The notes: generated by a model not told the origin, from the letters alone. Shown: positions 51,804-60,693, counted from the stretch's first letter. The stretch is 64,000 nt of DNA from SAR202 cluster bacterium (GCA_013204585.1 JABMNL010000040.1:1-64000), one strand, 5' to 3'. A program made the numbers and translations.

Positions 51804-51900
51804 GTCATGTTGTGGATTAGAAAACTTGGTTTATGCGCAGTGATGGTTCGACAAGCTCACCACGAACGTTGTTGGTAGCGCTAATCATCGGCAGGTATTA

Positions 51901-53124
51901 TTAACGCCGCGTCCCCGTACCCTGTTTCTCCAACACCACTTCCGCCGCCAACAGTTCGTCAACCTCTGACTGGCTAAAGCCGCGTTCCAGCAAAACTTCT
52001 GCGCTGTGCTCGCCTAGCAAGGGTGCCCGGGTGCGGATTTGGCCGGGGGTTACTGATAGTTTTACGGGGATACCGATATTATGTATGGTGCCCAGGTCGG
52101 GGTCTTCCAGGTCGACCAGCATCTTGCGGGCCAGCACTTGGGGGTCTTTGTAGACTTGGGCCATGTCGTAAATTGGCCCGGCCACAACGCCCGCTTTCTC
52201 CAACATCTTGAGCCAATTGCTGGTGGTGTCGGCGGTGAAGGTCTCTTCCAGCAGGGCTGCCAGTTCCTCTTCACGTGCCTTGCGGTCGCCGGGAAGCTTG
52301 AAGCGTTCGTCTTCAATCAAGGCGTCCAGGCCGATGGCCCGACATAGCTGCTCCCAGGTTGGCTGGGTGGCCGCGCCGATGTTCAGGTAGCCGTCGCTGG
52401 TGCGCAGGGCTTGGTAGGGGGCGGAGACCCGGTGGGCCGAACCCAGCGGACCGGGAATCTCGCCGTCGGCGAAGTACACCGAGGACTCCCAGACGGTATA
52501 GGCTACGCCGGCTTCCATCAGCGAGGTGTCCACCCGCTGGCCTTGGCCCGTCTTCAGCGCGTAAACGTAAGCAGCTAAAACACCGTTGGCCGCCAGCAGG
52601 CCCGCCGAGATATCGGTGATTGGCACGCCGACCTTGGCCGGGGGCATGCCGGGGTGGCCGGTGATGCTCATTAGGCCGCTCACTCCCTGGGCTACCAGGT
52701 CGAAGCCGCCCTTTTGGGCGTCGGGGCCGGTGTTGCCAAAGCCGGACACCGAGCAGTAGACCAGGCTGGGTTTGATGGCCGCCAAGGTCTCGTAACCCAG
52801 TCCCAGCCGGTCCATGACGCCGGGCCGGAATTTCTCCACCACTACATCAACATCTTCCACTAACCGTTTGAACACAGCCTGCCCGTTCTGGCTCCGGAGG
52901 TCCAAAACCAAGCTGCGCTTGTTGCGGTTGAGGGCCAGGAACCCCGCCGACCAGTCCTTGATGAACGGCGGACCCATTCGGCGGCTGTCGTCGCCGCCGC
53001 TGGGTTTCTCCACCTTGATTACATCGGCACCCATGTCGGCCAGCACCATGGTGCAATACGGCCCGGCCATAATCTGGGTCAAATCGAGCACCACCATCCC
53101 AGATAAGGCTGATTCGGTTGTCAT
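51901..53124 (-). CDS. CaiB/BaiF family CoA-transferase
   Basis: 407 residues, full length for the class III CoA-transferase family. MVVLDLTQIMAGPYCTMVLADMGADVIKVEKPSGGDDSR (CoA-binding N-terminal block), LNRNKRSLVLDLRSQNG, and VSGFGNTGPDAQKGGFDLVAQGVSGLMSITG in the catalytic domain are all present. It is a paralogue of the 18885-20123 gene. It is divergent in context: the neighbouring nitrite reductase gene is upstream on the same strand, 38 bp away, so they could share a transcript. Confidence 0.88.
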   Translation of the reverse strand: MTTESALSGMVVLDLTQIMAGPYCTMVLADMGADVIKVEKPSGGDDSRRMGPPFIKDWSAGFLALNRNKRSLVLDLRSQNGQAVFKRLVEDVDVVVEKFRPGVMDRLGLGYETLAAIKPSLVYCSVSGFGNTGPDAQKGGFDLVAQGVSGLMSITGHPGMPPAKVGVPITDISAGLLAANGVLAAYVYALKTGQGQRVDTSLMEAGVAYTVWESSVYFADGEIPGPLGSAHRVSAPYQALRTSDGYLNIGAATQPTWEQLCRAIGLDALIEDERFKLPGDRKAREEELAALLEETFTADTTSNWLKMLEKAGVVAGPIYDMAQVYKDPQVLARKMLVDLEDPDLGTIHNIGIPVKLSVTPGQIRTRAPLLGEHSAEVLLERGFSQSEVDELLAAEVVLEKQGTGTRR

Positions 53125-53162
53125 TTGGTCACCCTAGAGATTGAAGTAAGGTAACCGAAATA

Positions 53163-54254
53163 CTACCGTATGGCGGTTGGCGGCTCAACCACGGTCATAA
53201 TGTCTGGGTTTTCTTCCCCTTCGACCACAATCTGCACTGCCTGGCCCTTCTCCGTGGCGCGAATCAGCTTGTGGTTGACCAGCAGGTAGAGGCCCGGATA
53301 CTTGAAGGTGTATTCAGTCACGACCACGCTTCCCGCTGGGACCGCGGTGGTCTCCACCCCGTACTCCAAGTCAGAGTTTGGGTTGAATGACCCGCCAACG
53401 TAGACCTTGTCGAAATGGCCGCCAATGATGTGGATCCAAGACTCGTCGTTGGCCTGACCATAGAAGAACCTGACCGTCTCGCCCACCTTAACCTTAAGGG
53501 CATTGTCGCCGGTCACCGCGCCAACTTTACCGTTGGTCACCACATACGAAGGGTTTTCGGCAGACACCCTCGCAGGGGAATAGACATGCTTGCTTGGGTC
53601 ACTGGCAGACGGCTCCGAATAGAAGTCTCCTTCCATCAGATAATATTGGTGGTCAACCGGAGGAAGCCCTCCCGTTGGCAACACGATAATCGACCCGTAC
53701 ATCCCCGACGTCACGTGCATTGGAATCGGCGCAATGGCGCAGTGATAGACGAATGCGCCTTCTTTTAGGGCCTGGAATCTGAATGTGGTCTGCTGTCCTG
53801 GACCAACAATCGAGGCTGCACCGCCGCCCAACGCACCCGTGGCAGCGTGGAAGTCCACGTTGTGGGCGTAAGTGGAGCCCACAGAATTCTTGAGGGTCAC
53901 CTCGACCCAGTCACCAAGGCACACCACTATGGCTGGCGCCGGAACTGCGCCGTTGAATGTCAAGAACGGGAATGTGATACCCGGCGCAATCTCGGCTTCA
54001 AATTCCTTGGTCTCCAGAGTGAACCGGACGTTTCTGGGCGTCCCGTTACAATCTGGAATCTCCGGAAGCGCGGGAGCAGCGACCAGTTTCAAATCGACAT
54101 TTTGGGGCTTTACATCGTCAAATGAACGGGGTTCATAAGGTGGAGTGATTCCAGCAGCTGACGAATCTGACGCAACCGACTCAGACCCGCAGGCCATGGC
54201 CAAAAGCGCCAATATCCCCACCAGTAATAATATTCCCTGTTTCTTGATGCCCAT
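53163..54254 (-). CDS. nirK: Copper-containing nitrite reductase, lipoprotein type
   Basis: 363 residues with two cupredoxin domains. It starts with a lipoprotein signal (LALLAMAC, lipid-linked Cys22), so it is anchored at the outer face of the membrane. Type-1 copper ligands: His131, Cys172, His180 and Met185 in NVDFHAATG / VYHCA / MHVTSGM. Type-2 ligands: His136, His171 and His328 (VNHKLI). Catalytic Asp134 and the His275 in SWIHIIGGH are present. It reduces nitrite to nitric oxide. Nearly every ligand of well-studied NirK is kept, so an active enzyme is likely. A multicopper oxidase is less likely, as the type-3 ligand pattern is absent. Confidence 0.88.
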   Translation of the reverse strand: MGIKKQGILLLVGILALLAMACGSESVASDSSAAGITPPYEPRSFDDVKPQNVDLKLVAAPALPEIPDCNGTPRNVRFTLETKEFEAEIAPGITFPFLTFNGAVPAPAIVVCLGDWVEVTLKNSVGSTYAHNVDFHAATGALGGGAASIVGPGQQTTFRFQALKEGAFVYHCAIAPIPMHVTSGMYGSIIVLPTGGLPPVDHQYYLMEGDFYSEPSASDPSKHVYSPARVSAENPSYVVTNGKVGAVTGDNALKVKVGETVRFFYGQANDESWIHIIGGHFDKVYVGGSFNPNSDLEYGVETTAVPAGSVVVTEYTFKYPGLYLLVNHKLIRATEKGQAVQIVVEGEENPDIMTVVEPPTAIR

Positions 54255-54360
54255 GAGCTAATCTCTCCTATTCCGACCTGTAATATCCTTATCTTTAGTG
54301 TCCGGTTCCCGGCGGTGACTTGAAGGTAAAATTCCAATGGATTTCCGGTGAGTTCTACCG

Positions 54361-55953
54361 GTGAGTTTTCATCCTAGGCCCATATCTGAATCCAATGATT
54401 GTGAAATGCATCCCAATAGTACGATGCCACCATCATCAGCGGTACTGCCATTTAGACATAAAAAGGGGGGCCGATTGGCCAAACCTGTAGAAATTAACAA
54501 GCTTAGGGTCAAACAGGACGCTGATTACATCTTCCATGAATTAACTCGCAGCATCTGCCCGGAGTGCAAGACGGTCATCGACGCCCAGATTATCATCCGT
54601 GACAACAAGGTTTACATGCGGAAGAGGTGCCCGACCCACGGCTGGTTTGAGGGTATCATTAGCTCCGATGCCCAGATGTACGTGGACTCGGTTAAGTACA
54701 ACAAGCCGGGAACCCTGCCCCTGGAATTCAGCACCGAGATTAAAGACGGCTGCCCCCTGGACTGTGGCCTCTGCCCAGAGCACAAACAGCACATGTGCTT
54801 GGCCCTAATCGAGGTCAATTCGGCCTGCAACCTTAACTGCCCAATCTGCTTCGCCAACGCCGGAGTGGGGTTCAGCCTGACAATGGAGCAGGTGGAATTC
54901 ATGCTGGACCGTTTCGTGGAGATTGAAGGTGACCCAGAGGTCGTCCAATTCAGCGGCGGCGAACCGACGATTCATCCCGATTTATTCAAGATGATTCAGG
55001 CGGCCAAGGACCGGGGCATCCGCCAGGTGATGATTAACACCAACGGAGTCCGCATCGCCCGGGACGATGAATTCCTGGAAGGACTGGCAAAGCTGAAGCC
55101 AGTAATCTATTTCCAGTTCGACGGCATGCGGCGGGAGACCTACCAGACCATTAGAGGCGAAGACCTGCTGGACCTAAAGCTAAAGGCATTGGACCGGCTG
55201 GCTGAAAAGGGCCTGGATGCCGTATTAGTGGCGGCCATAGAACAGGGAGTGAACACCGATGAGGTAGGAGCGGTATTGGAGTTTGGCCTGAAGCACCCGG
55301 CGGTGCGTGGTGTGGTTTTCCAGCCGGTGACCCACGTGGGACGTCACATCGAGTTCGACCCCATGGAGCGGGTGACCATCCCCGACGTGATTCACGGCAT
55401 CGTCGACCAGACCAATGGCCGGTTCATCATGGAAGATTTCGTACCCGTGCCCTGCTGCTTCCCCACTTGCCAGGTAAACTCCTACGTGTTCGTGGATGGC
55501 GAGAATACCGTGCCCCTGCCCCGCATGTTGGACATTGACCAATACCTGGACTACATCACCAACCGCGCCCTGCCCAAACCCACCAATTCCGCCGACGTGC
55601 AAAAGGCCCTAGAGGGTCTGTGGTCGGCTTCGGCGGTGGCAGGAACCGAGCAGACCGCCGACCAGTTCCAATGCGCCTGCGGGCCTGGCTTAGAGTTGGG
55701 TTACGAGTTGGCCCACCTGAAAGACCACATCTTCCAGATTGCCATCAAAGATTTTTTGGACCCCTATACCTTCAACGTAAAACAGGTCATGAAGTGCTGC
55801 GTGGGCATCCTGGTCCCCGATGGCCGGGTTATACCGTTCTGCGCCTACAACTCGGTGGGCTACCGCGAAGAGATACGAGAACAACTAAGCCAAGAGCAAG
55901 CGATAGAGATAGCTAGGAGCAAGATTAAGTTTGCAGAACGAAGCAATAGCTAA
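54361..55953 (+). CDS. Radical SAM protein, Tes/MJ0619-like
   Basis: 530 residues from a GTG; the start is uncertain (ATG at 54406 or TTG at 54475 are alternatives). A rubredoxin-like zinc/iron knuckle (CPEC at 66-69, then CPTHG at 90) precedes GCPLDCGLCPEHKQHMC (Cys131, 135, 138, 146), then the radical SAM motif Cys156-X3-Cys160-X2-Cys163 in CNLNCPICFANAG and SGGEPT at 198-203. Further Cys pairs lie in VPVPCCFPTC, CACG and KCCVG. This layout matches archaeal MJ0619-family proteins, including tetraether synthase (Tes), which joins lipid chains. MJ0619 was also once proposed as a pterin methyltransferase. A bacterial homologue could act on lipids or on another substrate; the sequence does not decide. 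Confidence 0.78.
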   Translation: MSFHPRPISESNDCEMHPNSTMPPSSAVLPFRHKKGGRLAKPVEINKLRVKQDADYIFHELTRSICPECKTVIDAQIIIRDNKVYMRKRCPTHGWFEGIISSDAQMYVDSVKYNKPGTLPLEFSTEIKDGCPLDCGLCPEHKQHMCLALIEVNSACNLNCPICFANAGVGFSLTMEQVEFMLDRFVEIEGDPEVVQFSGGEPTIHPDLFKMIQAAKDRGIRQVMINTNGVRIARDDEFLEGLAKLKPVIYFQFDGMRRETYQTIRGEDLLDLKLKALDRLAEKGLDAVLVAAIEQGVNTDEVGAVLEFGLKHPAVRGVVFQPVTHVGRHIEFDPMERVTIPDVIHGIVDQTNGRFIMEDFVPVPCCFPTCQVNSYVFVDGENTVPLPRMLDIDQYLDYITNRALPKPTNSADVQKALEGLWSASAVAGTEQTADQFQCACGPGLELGYELAHLKDHIFQIAIKDFLDPYTFNVKQVMKCCVGILVPDGRVIPFCAYNSVGYREEIREQLSQEQAIEIARSKIKFAERSNS

Positions 55954-56740
55954 GGCCTGCTGCGCCGACCTATATCAGTCGGACATGGCCAAGTTGATAA
56001 TGGGCGACTCGCTCCATCCTGGCGGGCTGGGCCTGACCAATAAGCTGGGCCGACTTATGGGCCTGCAAGCCGGAAACTTGGTAGCCGACCTAGCCAGCGC
56101 CCAAGGCACCAGCGCCCAGGCCCTAAGTCGCGTTTTCCATTGTAGCGTCTTGGGAGTCGAGTTTGGCGCTGCGGCAGTGCGCAGTGCCTGCAACGCCGCA
56201 CCGGAGGGAAGTACCGCCCACTTCGTCCAAGGCGATGCTGAAAGCCTGCCAATGCGTTCCGCGGTCTTCGACGCCGCAGTATGCGAGTGCTCCATGAGCC
56301 TTTTCATCAACAAGGCCCAAGCCGTGGCCGAAGTTGCACGGCTACTCCGGCCCGGCGGCAAGTTCGGTCTGAGCGATGTGACCATAGAGCCGGGTTCGTT
56401 GCCCGCAGACTTGGAGGGGGAATTAGGGCAGGTGTTGTGCATGACCGACGCCCTGACCGCCGACGGCTATGTGGCCTTACTGGAAGAAGGCGGGTTTACC
56501 ATCACCGAACGCTTGGACGCGTCCGGTGAAATAGCCAAAATATTGGACGAGGTAGAAGGCAAACTGGCAGCGTTTCTGGCCCTCCAGAACATGAGCAGTT
56601 CCACTTCAGGCGTCTCTACTTCAACCACTTCAATCGAAAGCCAACTGGAACAGGCACCGGGGTTGGTAACCAAGGTTAGGAAGATGGTCCGCGCGGGCGA
56701 TTTGGGCTACTGGCTGTTCGTTGGCGAGAAACGGCCCTAG
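55931..56740 (+). CDS. SAM-dependent methyltransferase next to the radical SAM gene
   Basis: 269 residues. The TTG at 55931 has AGGAG 11 bases upstream and overlaps the radical SAM stop by 23 bases. A Cys-Cys pair near the N-terminus (KACCADLYQSDMAKLIMGDSLHPGGLGLT) precedes the class I methyltransferase fold: LVADLASAQGTSAQALS (motif I), then GVEFGAAAVR, AHFVQGDAESLPM, and FDAAVCECSMSLF, ARLLRPGGKFGLSDVTIE. It resembles the DVU_1556-type methyltransferases that NCBI pairs with radical SAM proteins (I recall the label TrsM), but I could not check that. The tight coupling says the two enzymes work together. Confidence 0.7.
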   Translation: MQNEAIAKACCADLYQSDMAKLIMGDSLHPGGLGLTNKLGRLMGLQAGNLVADLASAQGTSAQALSRVFHCSVLGVEFGAAAVRSACNAAPEGSTAHFVQGDAESLPMRSAVFDAAVCECSMSLFINKAQAVAEVARLLRPGGKFGLSDVTIEPGSLPADLEGELGQVLCMTDALTADGYVALLEEGGFTITERLDASGEIAKILDEVEGKLAAFLALQNMSSSTSGVSTSTTSIESQLEQAPGLVTKVRKMVRAGDLGYWLFVGEKRP

Positions 56741-56909
56741 CAGTTTTCGCCGTTCCAGAATCACATCCGTTTCTTACCTATCCCCTTTGGCACTGCTGTT
56801 ATATTATGAAGACAGGCCCATTATGTTTACCCATCTAAGATGACTCAATCAACCCCAACCGACTCAACCGCCCTGCGCACATCAGCGGACCTAAGGCCGT
56901 AAAGACACC

Positions 56910-57611
56910 ATGATTGAAGAACTAATACTAATTCAGAAAGTGGTGTTGGCGATTGCTGCTGGTTATCTGTTGGGCGCTCTGCCATTTGCTCAGATAGCCT
57001 CTCGTATGCGAGGCGTTGATGTATTTGCCACTGGCAGCACCCTAGCCGGCACCGCCAACGTATTCTTCAACGTTGGACACCGCACCGGGGCACTGGTCTT
57101 TGTGGGAGATGTGGCCAAAGGCGGCGCGGCGGTTTTCGCAGCTTGGGGACTGGGTGTTCCTCCCGCCCTGATATTGGTGGCGGGCGGAGCCGCCGTTGTG
57201 GGTCACTGGAAGTCTGTCTTCACTGGCTTCCGAGGCGGCGATGGTATGGCCCCGTTAATGGGCGTGTCCTTGGCTTTGATACCCCCTATAGCCGTGCTAA
57301 GTGTCGCTGCGGGCCTCGCAACCGTCGTGATTATGCGTCATTCGGCCCTACGGTCTACCTGGGGAGTCGTAATCTGTTTCTTGGTCATGCTGGCAATTAG
57401 TCAGTACTACCAGATTGAACGGGACTTGGTCTCTGGACTCGTAATCTTGGCTTCGTTGGTGCTATTGCGGAGTATGTTCACCAGGCGACGAAGACTCCAT
57501 GCAGCGGAGCACCTAGTCTACCGGGACACTGAAGACGACCTAGAAGACGGCGAAGATATTGCCATAGATCCCGATTCCGACCTGGGACGCCCTACCGCCG
57601 AACGCCTTTAG
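56910..57611 (+). CDS. Divergent PlsY-like acyltransferase
   Basis: 233 residues, about five to six membrane helices. It follows PlsY in outline: LLGALPFAQIASRM, ATGSTLAGTANVFFNVG (PlsY motif 1 is SGN.G.TN), DVAKGGAAVF, and FRGGDGMAPLMGV (motif 2 is KGGKG.AT..G). The motifs are eroded compared with the canonical PlsY at 61785-62462. A long charged, acidic C-terminal tail of about 45 residues is added (RDTEDDLEDGEDIAIDPDSD). It probably acts on acyl-phosphate and glycerol-phosphate or an analogue. It lies 169 bp after the methyltransferase gene. Confidence 0.7.
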   Translation: MIEELILIQKVVLAIAAGYLLGALPFAQIASRMRGVDVFATGSTLAGTANVFFNVGHRTGALVFVGDVAKGGAAVFAAWGLGVPPALILVAGGAAVVGHWKSVFTGFRGGDGMAPLMGVSLALIPPIAVLSVAAGLATVVIMRHSALRSTWGVVICFLVMLAISQYYQIERDLVSGLVILASLVLLRSMFTRRRRLHAAEHLVYRDTEDDLEDGEDIAIDPDSDLGRPTAERL

Positions 57612-58948
57612 GCTCCGGCATCTCCGTCCCGGTCAAAGCCCGTGCCCTTGTCATCTTCCGGGTCCCGAACCTCGCGCATCTGCTTCATTTCCAACGCCCA
57701 TCCTAAATGCTCGTCATGGGCGGCGTCTTCGGCCAGTTGCGGTGCAATCTCCAAAACTCGGTCCAAATGCTTCAAACAAGACTCCACGTCGCCCGTCCGC
57801 GAGTAGAGCCGGGCTGCATTGTAGTGGGCTGAGGCCAGGTTCGGGTCTGCTTCCAGCGAATGCCCATACTCCTTCAGCGCCTCATCTAGGTCTCCCAACA
57901 CCTCACGCACTGCCCCTCGATTGCTATGGGCCTCGGCAAATGATGGTTGCAATTCCAACGCCGCATCAAAGTCCACCAAGGCGCTGTCATAGTCACCCAA
58001 AGCGTCATAGGCCAGGCCCCGGTTGTTGTAAGCCTCGGCGTCGTCAGGGGTGAGGTCTATAACTTCGCTGTAGTCGGCTAGGGCCTCATGTAGTTTGCCC
58101 AGGTAATAGTTGGTTCTGGCCCGGTTGAACAGCGCAAAAGAATTCTGTGGGTTGAGGTCGGCAGCTTTGGTGTAACTGGCAATAGCCTCGGCGTGTAGAC
58201 CCAGTTCATCCAACGAAGCGCCGCGATTCAAATAAGCGTTAGATATGTCGGGCTGGATGGCCATCACTTTGTCAAACTGGGCCACTGCTTCGTGATGCCG
58301 CCCGATTTGGGCTAAGATTATTCCCCGGTTGTACATGGCATGCACATATCCGGGGTCCAACTCGATGGCCCGGCTGTAGTCCGCCAGCGCCTTTTCGTTC
58401 GAGCCCAGGTCGTCATGCCCGTTGCCCCGTTGATAGTAGGCCTCGGCCAACGACGGATCGCTGGTTAACAAGTCGGTGAACTCCCGAACAGCATCTTCCG
58501 GGCTTCTCATGCGCAGGTAGGCCAAGCCCAAGTTGAAGCGGGCATCGGTGTTTGAACGATCTTGAACCAAGATGGCCATATAGACCTGCGCGGCATCACC
58601 GTGGCGGCCAACTGCGTAGCACCCATTGGCATAAACCATGGACTCCGAGACACCGAGCCCCGACACAAACGAATCCGGGAACTCCGAACCTTGCCCCGTG
58701 TTCTCCACCGCTGACACTGCCTCTTCCAACTTGACCCGGACATCTGGGGTGAGCCTGAATCCCCTGGGCCTGGGCGTGATACGGCCTGGTCCATGAGAGT
58801 GTTGCTCCAACAGCGCGGCCAAAGCCGCCAGTTCTTCTAAGCCAAATTCGTCTTGGGCGTGTTCAGTCAAGGATTGAAACCTTTTGGGCGTTTTGAGTGC
58901 ATCTGGCTTTGCCGCCCGTGCGGTCCGCCAAATGTGCGCATACAGCAT
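57608..58948 (-). CDS. TPR-repeat protein
   Basis: 446 residues from the chosen ATG; the open frame extends to 59047. Nine tandem 34-residue tetratricopeptide units run from about residue 105 to the end, for example LAEAYYQRGNGHDDLGSNEKALADYSRAIELDPG and DAEAYNNRGLAYDALGDYDSALVDFDAALELQPS. The N-terminal 100 residues are helical and unassigned. It is a protein-interaction scaffold; no partner can be named. The gene overlaps the PlsY-like stop by 4 bases, tail to tail. Confidence 0.85.
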   Translation of the reverse strand: MLYAHIWRTARAAKPDALKTPKRFQSLTEHAQDEFGLEELAALAALLEQHSHGPGRITPRPRGFRLTPDVRVKLEEAVSAVENTGQGSEFPDSFVSGLGVSESMVYANGCYAVGRHGDAAQVYMAILVQDRSNTDARFNLGLAYLRMRSPEDAVREFTDLLTSDPSLAEAYYQRGNGHDDLGSNEKALADYSRAIELDPGYVHAMYNRGIILAQIGRHHEAVAQFDKVMAIQPDISNAYLNRGASLDELGLHAEAIASYTKAADLNPQNSFALFNRARTNYYLGKLHEALADYSEVIDLTPDDAEAYNNRGLAYDALGDYDSALVDFDAALELQPSFAEAHSNRGAVREVLGDLDEALKEYGHSLEADPNLASAHYNAARLYSRTGDVESCLKHLDRVLEIAPQLAEDAAHDEHLGWALEMKQMREVRDPEDDKGTGFDRDGDAGA

Positions 58949-59070
58949 AACATTAGAGACTTCTAGATTGTAGAATCGCCTTGTCAGCCCTACAATTACA
59001 GCCACAGCCAGATTATGTCGGGTTTTTCCCGACAACCAGATAACCATCAGGCAGGCAATAGGAGTCTAAC

Positions 59071-59292
59071 GTGGCCCAAGAAAGCACCATCATCTATACC
59101 CACCCCGACTGCGCATACTCATCTGCAGCCAAGATGGACTACCGCAAACGTAAGGTGGAATACACCGAAATCGACGTCGGCAAGCAAGCCAATCAAATTC
59201 CAGCTCTTTTGGCGTTAACCGACGGTGAACGCATCACTCCCGTCATAGTGGAAAACGGAGTGGTGACCATCGGATTCAAAGGCGGCTTTTGA
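59071..59292 (+). CDS. Glutaredoxin-like UXX-star family protein, Cys form
   Basis: 73 residues from a GTG with AGGAG seven bases before it. The pattern IIYTHPDCAYSSAAKMDYRKRKVEYTEIDVGKQANQIPALLALTDGERITPVIVENGVVTIGFKGGF is a small glutaredoxin-like fold, with a single active Cys at 14 in CAYS. I recognise it as close to the UXX-star (seleno)protein family, whose members often have Sec at that site. Here it is Cys, even though the organism seems able to use Sec. Redox chemistry is likely; target unknown. Confidence 0.7.
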   Translation: MAQESTIIYTHPDCAYSSAAKMDYRKRKVEYTEIDVGKQANQIPALLALTDGERITPVIVENGVVTIGFKGGF

Positions 59293-59472
59293 GACTTTTA
59301 ATCCGAGGCCAGTTGGCCTCAGCGATTAGAACTTCTACCTCGATTAGATAAGGGCGTTTACTGACAATTTCGCCTTGTTGGTCAACCGAACCCAATGTTA
59401 GGATGCTGCAAAAGCTGACCGTCATTACAACAAAGCGCGGGCAAGCAAATACGGGATGAAGGATGGGTGAGG

Positions 59473-60609
59473 ATGACGACCACCAATAAAACAGATAAAG
59501 AGCTCAAAGAAAAACGAGCTGCTCTGGACATTGCGCTAGGGCGGATAGAAAAGGACTACGGCAAAGGTGCCGTGATGCGCCTTGGCGAGATAAGCGATTC
59601 CTTGACCACCGAGTCCATCCCCACCGGTTCCCTGGCCATCGACATAGCGTTAGGCATCGGCGGCATACCCCGAGGTCGTGTCACCGAGATATTCGGTGCT
59701 GAGTCCGCCGGAAAGTCGACCCTGGCCATTCACATCATGGCCGAAACCCAAAAGCTCGGCGGAATCGCAGCCTACATCGACGTGGAGCATGCCCTGGATC
59801 CCGTCTACGCAGCCAACTGCGGCCTCAAACTTGACGACCTTCTGATTGCTCAGCCAGACAGCGCCGAGCAGGCATTGGACATCACCGAGCAACTGGTCCG
59901 CAGCGGCGCAGTTGACGCGGTAGTGCTAGACAGCGTGGCCGCCTTGGTTCCTCAAGCGGAAATCGAAGGCGACATGGGTGACACCCACGTTGGCCTGCAG
60001 GCCCGGCTCATGTCCCAGGCCCTGCGCAAGCTGACCAGCAGCATCCACCGTTCCAGGACCGCCGTAATCTTCATCAACCAACTTCGCGAGAAAATCGGCG
60101 TCACCTACGGTAGCCCTGAAGTTACCCCCGGCGGACGCGCACTCAAGTTCTATAGCTCAGTCCGCATCGACCTGCGCCGGGTAGAGTCCATAAAGCAGGG
60201 GGCCGAGGTTATCGGCAATCGCGTCCGGGCCCGCATCGTCAAGAACAAAGTTGCCGCGCCCTTCCGGGTGGCCGAGTTCGACATCATGTTCAATCAGGGC
60301 ATCAGCAAGATGGGCGACCTGCTAGAAATCGGCGCCGAGCAGGGCATCATCAAGAAGTCCGGCGCATTCTACTCCTACGGCGATACCAAGTTGGGCCAGG
60401 GCCGGGAAAACTCCAAGGAGTTCTTGACCCAGCACCCTGAGATTGCCGCATCTGTGGAAGGCCGCATCCGAGGCCCGTCCGGTACTGGTATAAATCCTGA
60501 GCCAGCCGCCCAAGTAACCCCTGGCGAGATGTCGGCCAACGGGAACTCGGTCGCCGACATTCTATCCGGCGCTACCCCTTTGGAGTTGGACGACGACGAC
60601 GAAGAATAA
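59473..60609 (+). CDS. recA: Recombinase RecA
   Basis: 378 residues from the ATG at 59473 with AAGGA nine bases upstream (a GTG at 59467 is closer and less likely). Walker A is GAESAGKST, a variant of GPESSGKTT. The remaining blocks match well: [46 protein letters not shown], and [34 protein letters not shown]. The C-terminus is acidic (LELDDDDEE). It performs strand exchange and SOS co-protease activation. RecX follows. Confidence 0.97.
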   Translation: MTTTNKTDKELKEKRAALDIALGRIEKDYGKGAVMRLGEISDSLTTESIPTGSLAIDIALGIGGIPRGRVTEIFGAESAGKSTLAIHIMAETQKLGGIAAYIDVEHALDPVYAANCGLKLDDLLIAQPDSAEQALDITEQLVRSGAVDAVVLDSVAALVPQAEIEGDMGDTHVGLQARLMSQALRKLTSSIHRSRTAVIFINQLREKIGVTYGSPEVTPGGRALKFYSSVRIDLRRVESIKQGAEVIGNRVRARIVKNKVAAPFRVAEFDIMFNQGISKMGDLLEIGAEQGIIKKSGAFYSYGDTKLGQGRENSKEFLTQHPEIAASVEGRIRGPSGTGINPEPAAQVTPGEMSANGNSVADILSGATPLELDDDDEE

Positions 60610-60642
60610 CCCCGGAAGGACCGCAGTCTAAGCAGCAAAGAT

Positions 60643-60693
60643 AAAACGACCGGTTGGGATAAATGGACACGCCACCCCAACCGGTCGTTTTTT
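60643..60693 (+). terminator. Rho-independent terminator between recA and recX
   Basis: AAAACGACCGGTTGGG pairs with CCCAACCGGTCGTTTT across a 17-base loop and is followed by more T. It would lower transcription into recX compared with recA. Confidence 0.85.

Larger units (their letters stand above)
51550..51900. other. Intergenic repeat island
   Basis: 351 bp with no credible gene. It holds family C-like units at 51582-51619 (CCGTTCGTCCTGAGCC...GTCGAAGGACGCGCAGCAG), 51769-51803 (GCTCATCATGAGCCCCGTCG and the same tail), 51844-51869 (GGTTCGACAAGCTCACCACG), plus a family A element at 51698-51730. Confidence 0.75.

Noticed and set aside
59293-59472. Possible SOS box (CGAACCCAATGTTAGG) upstream of recA
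   Set aside because: It is only a partial match to GAAC-N4-GTTC, with wrong spacing, so I do not claim LexA control.
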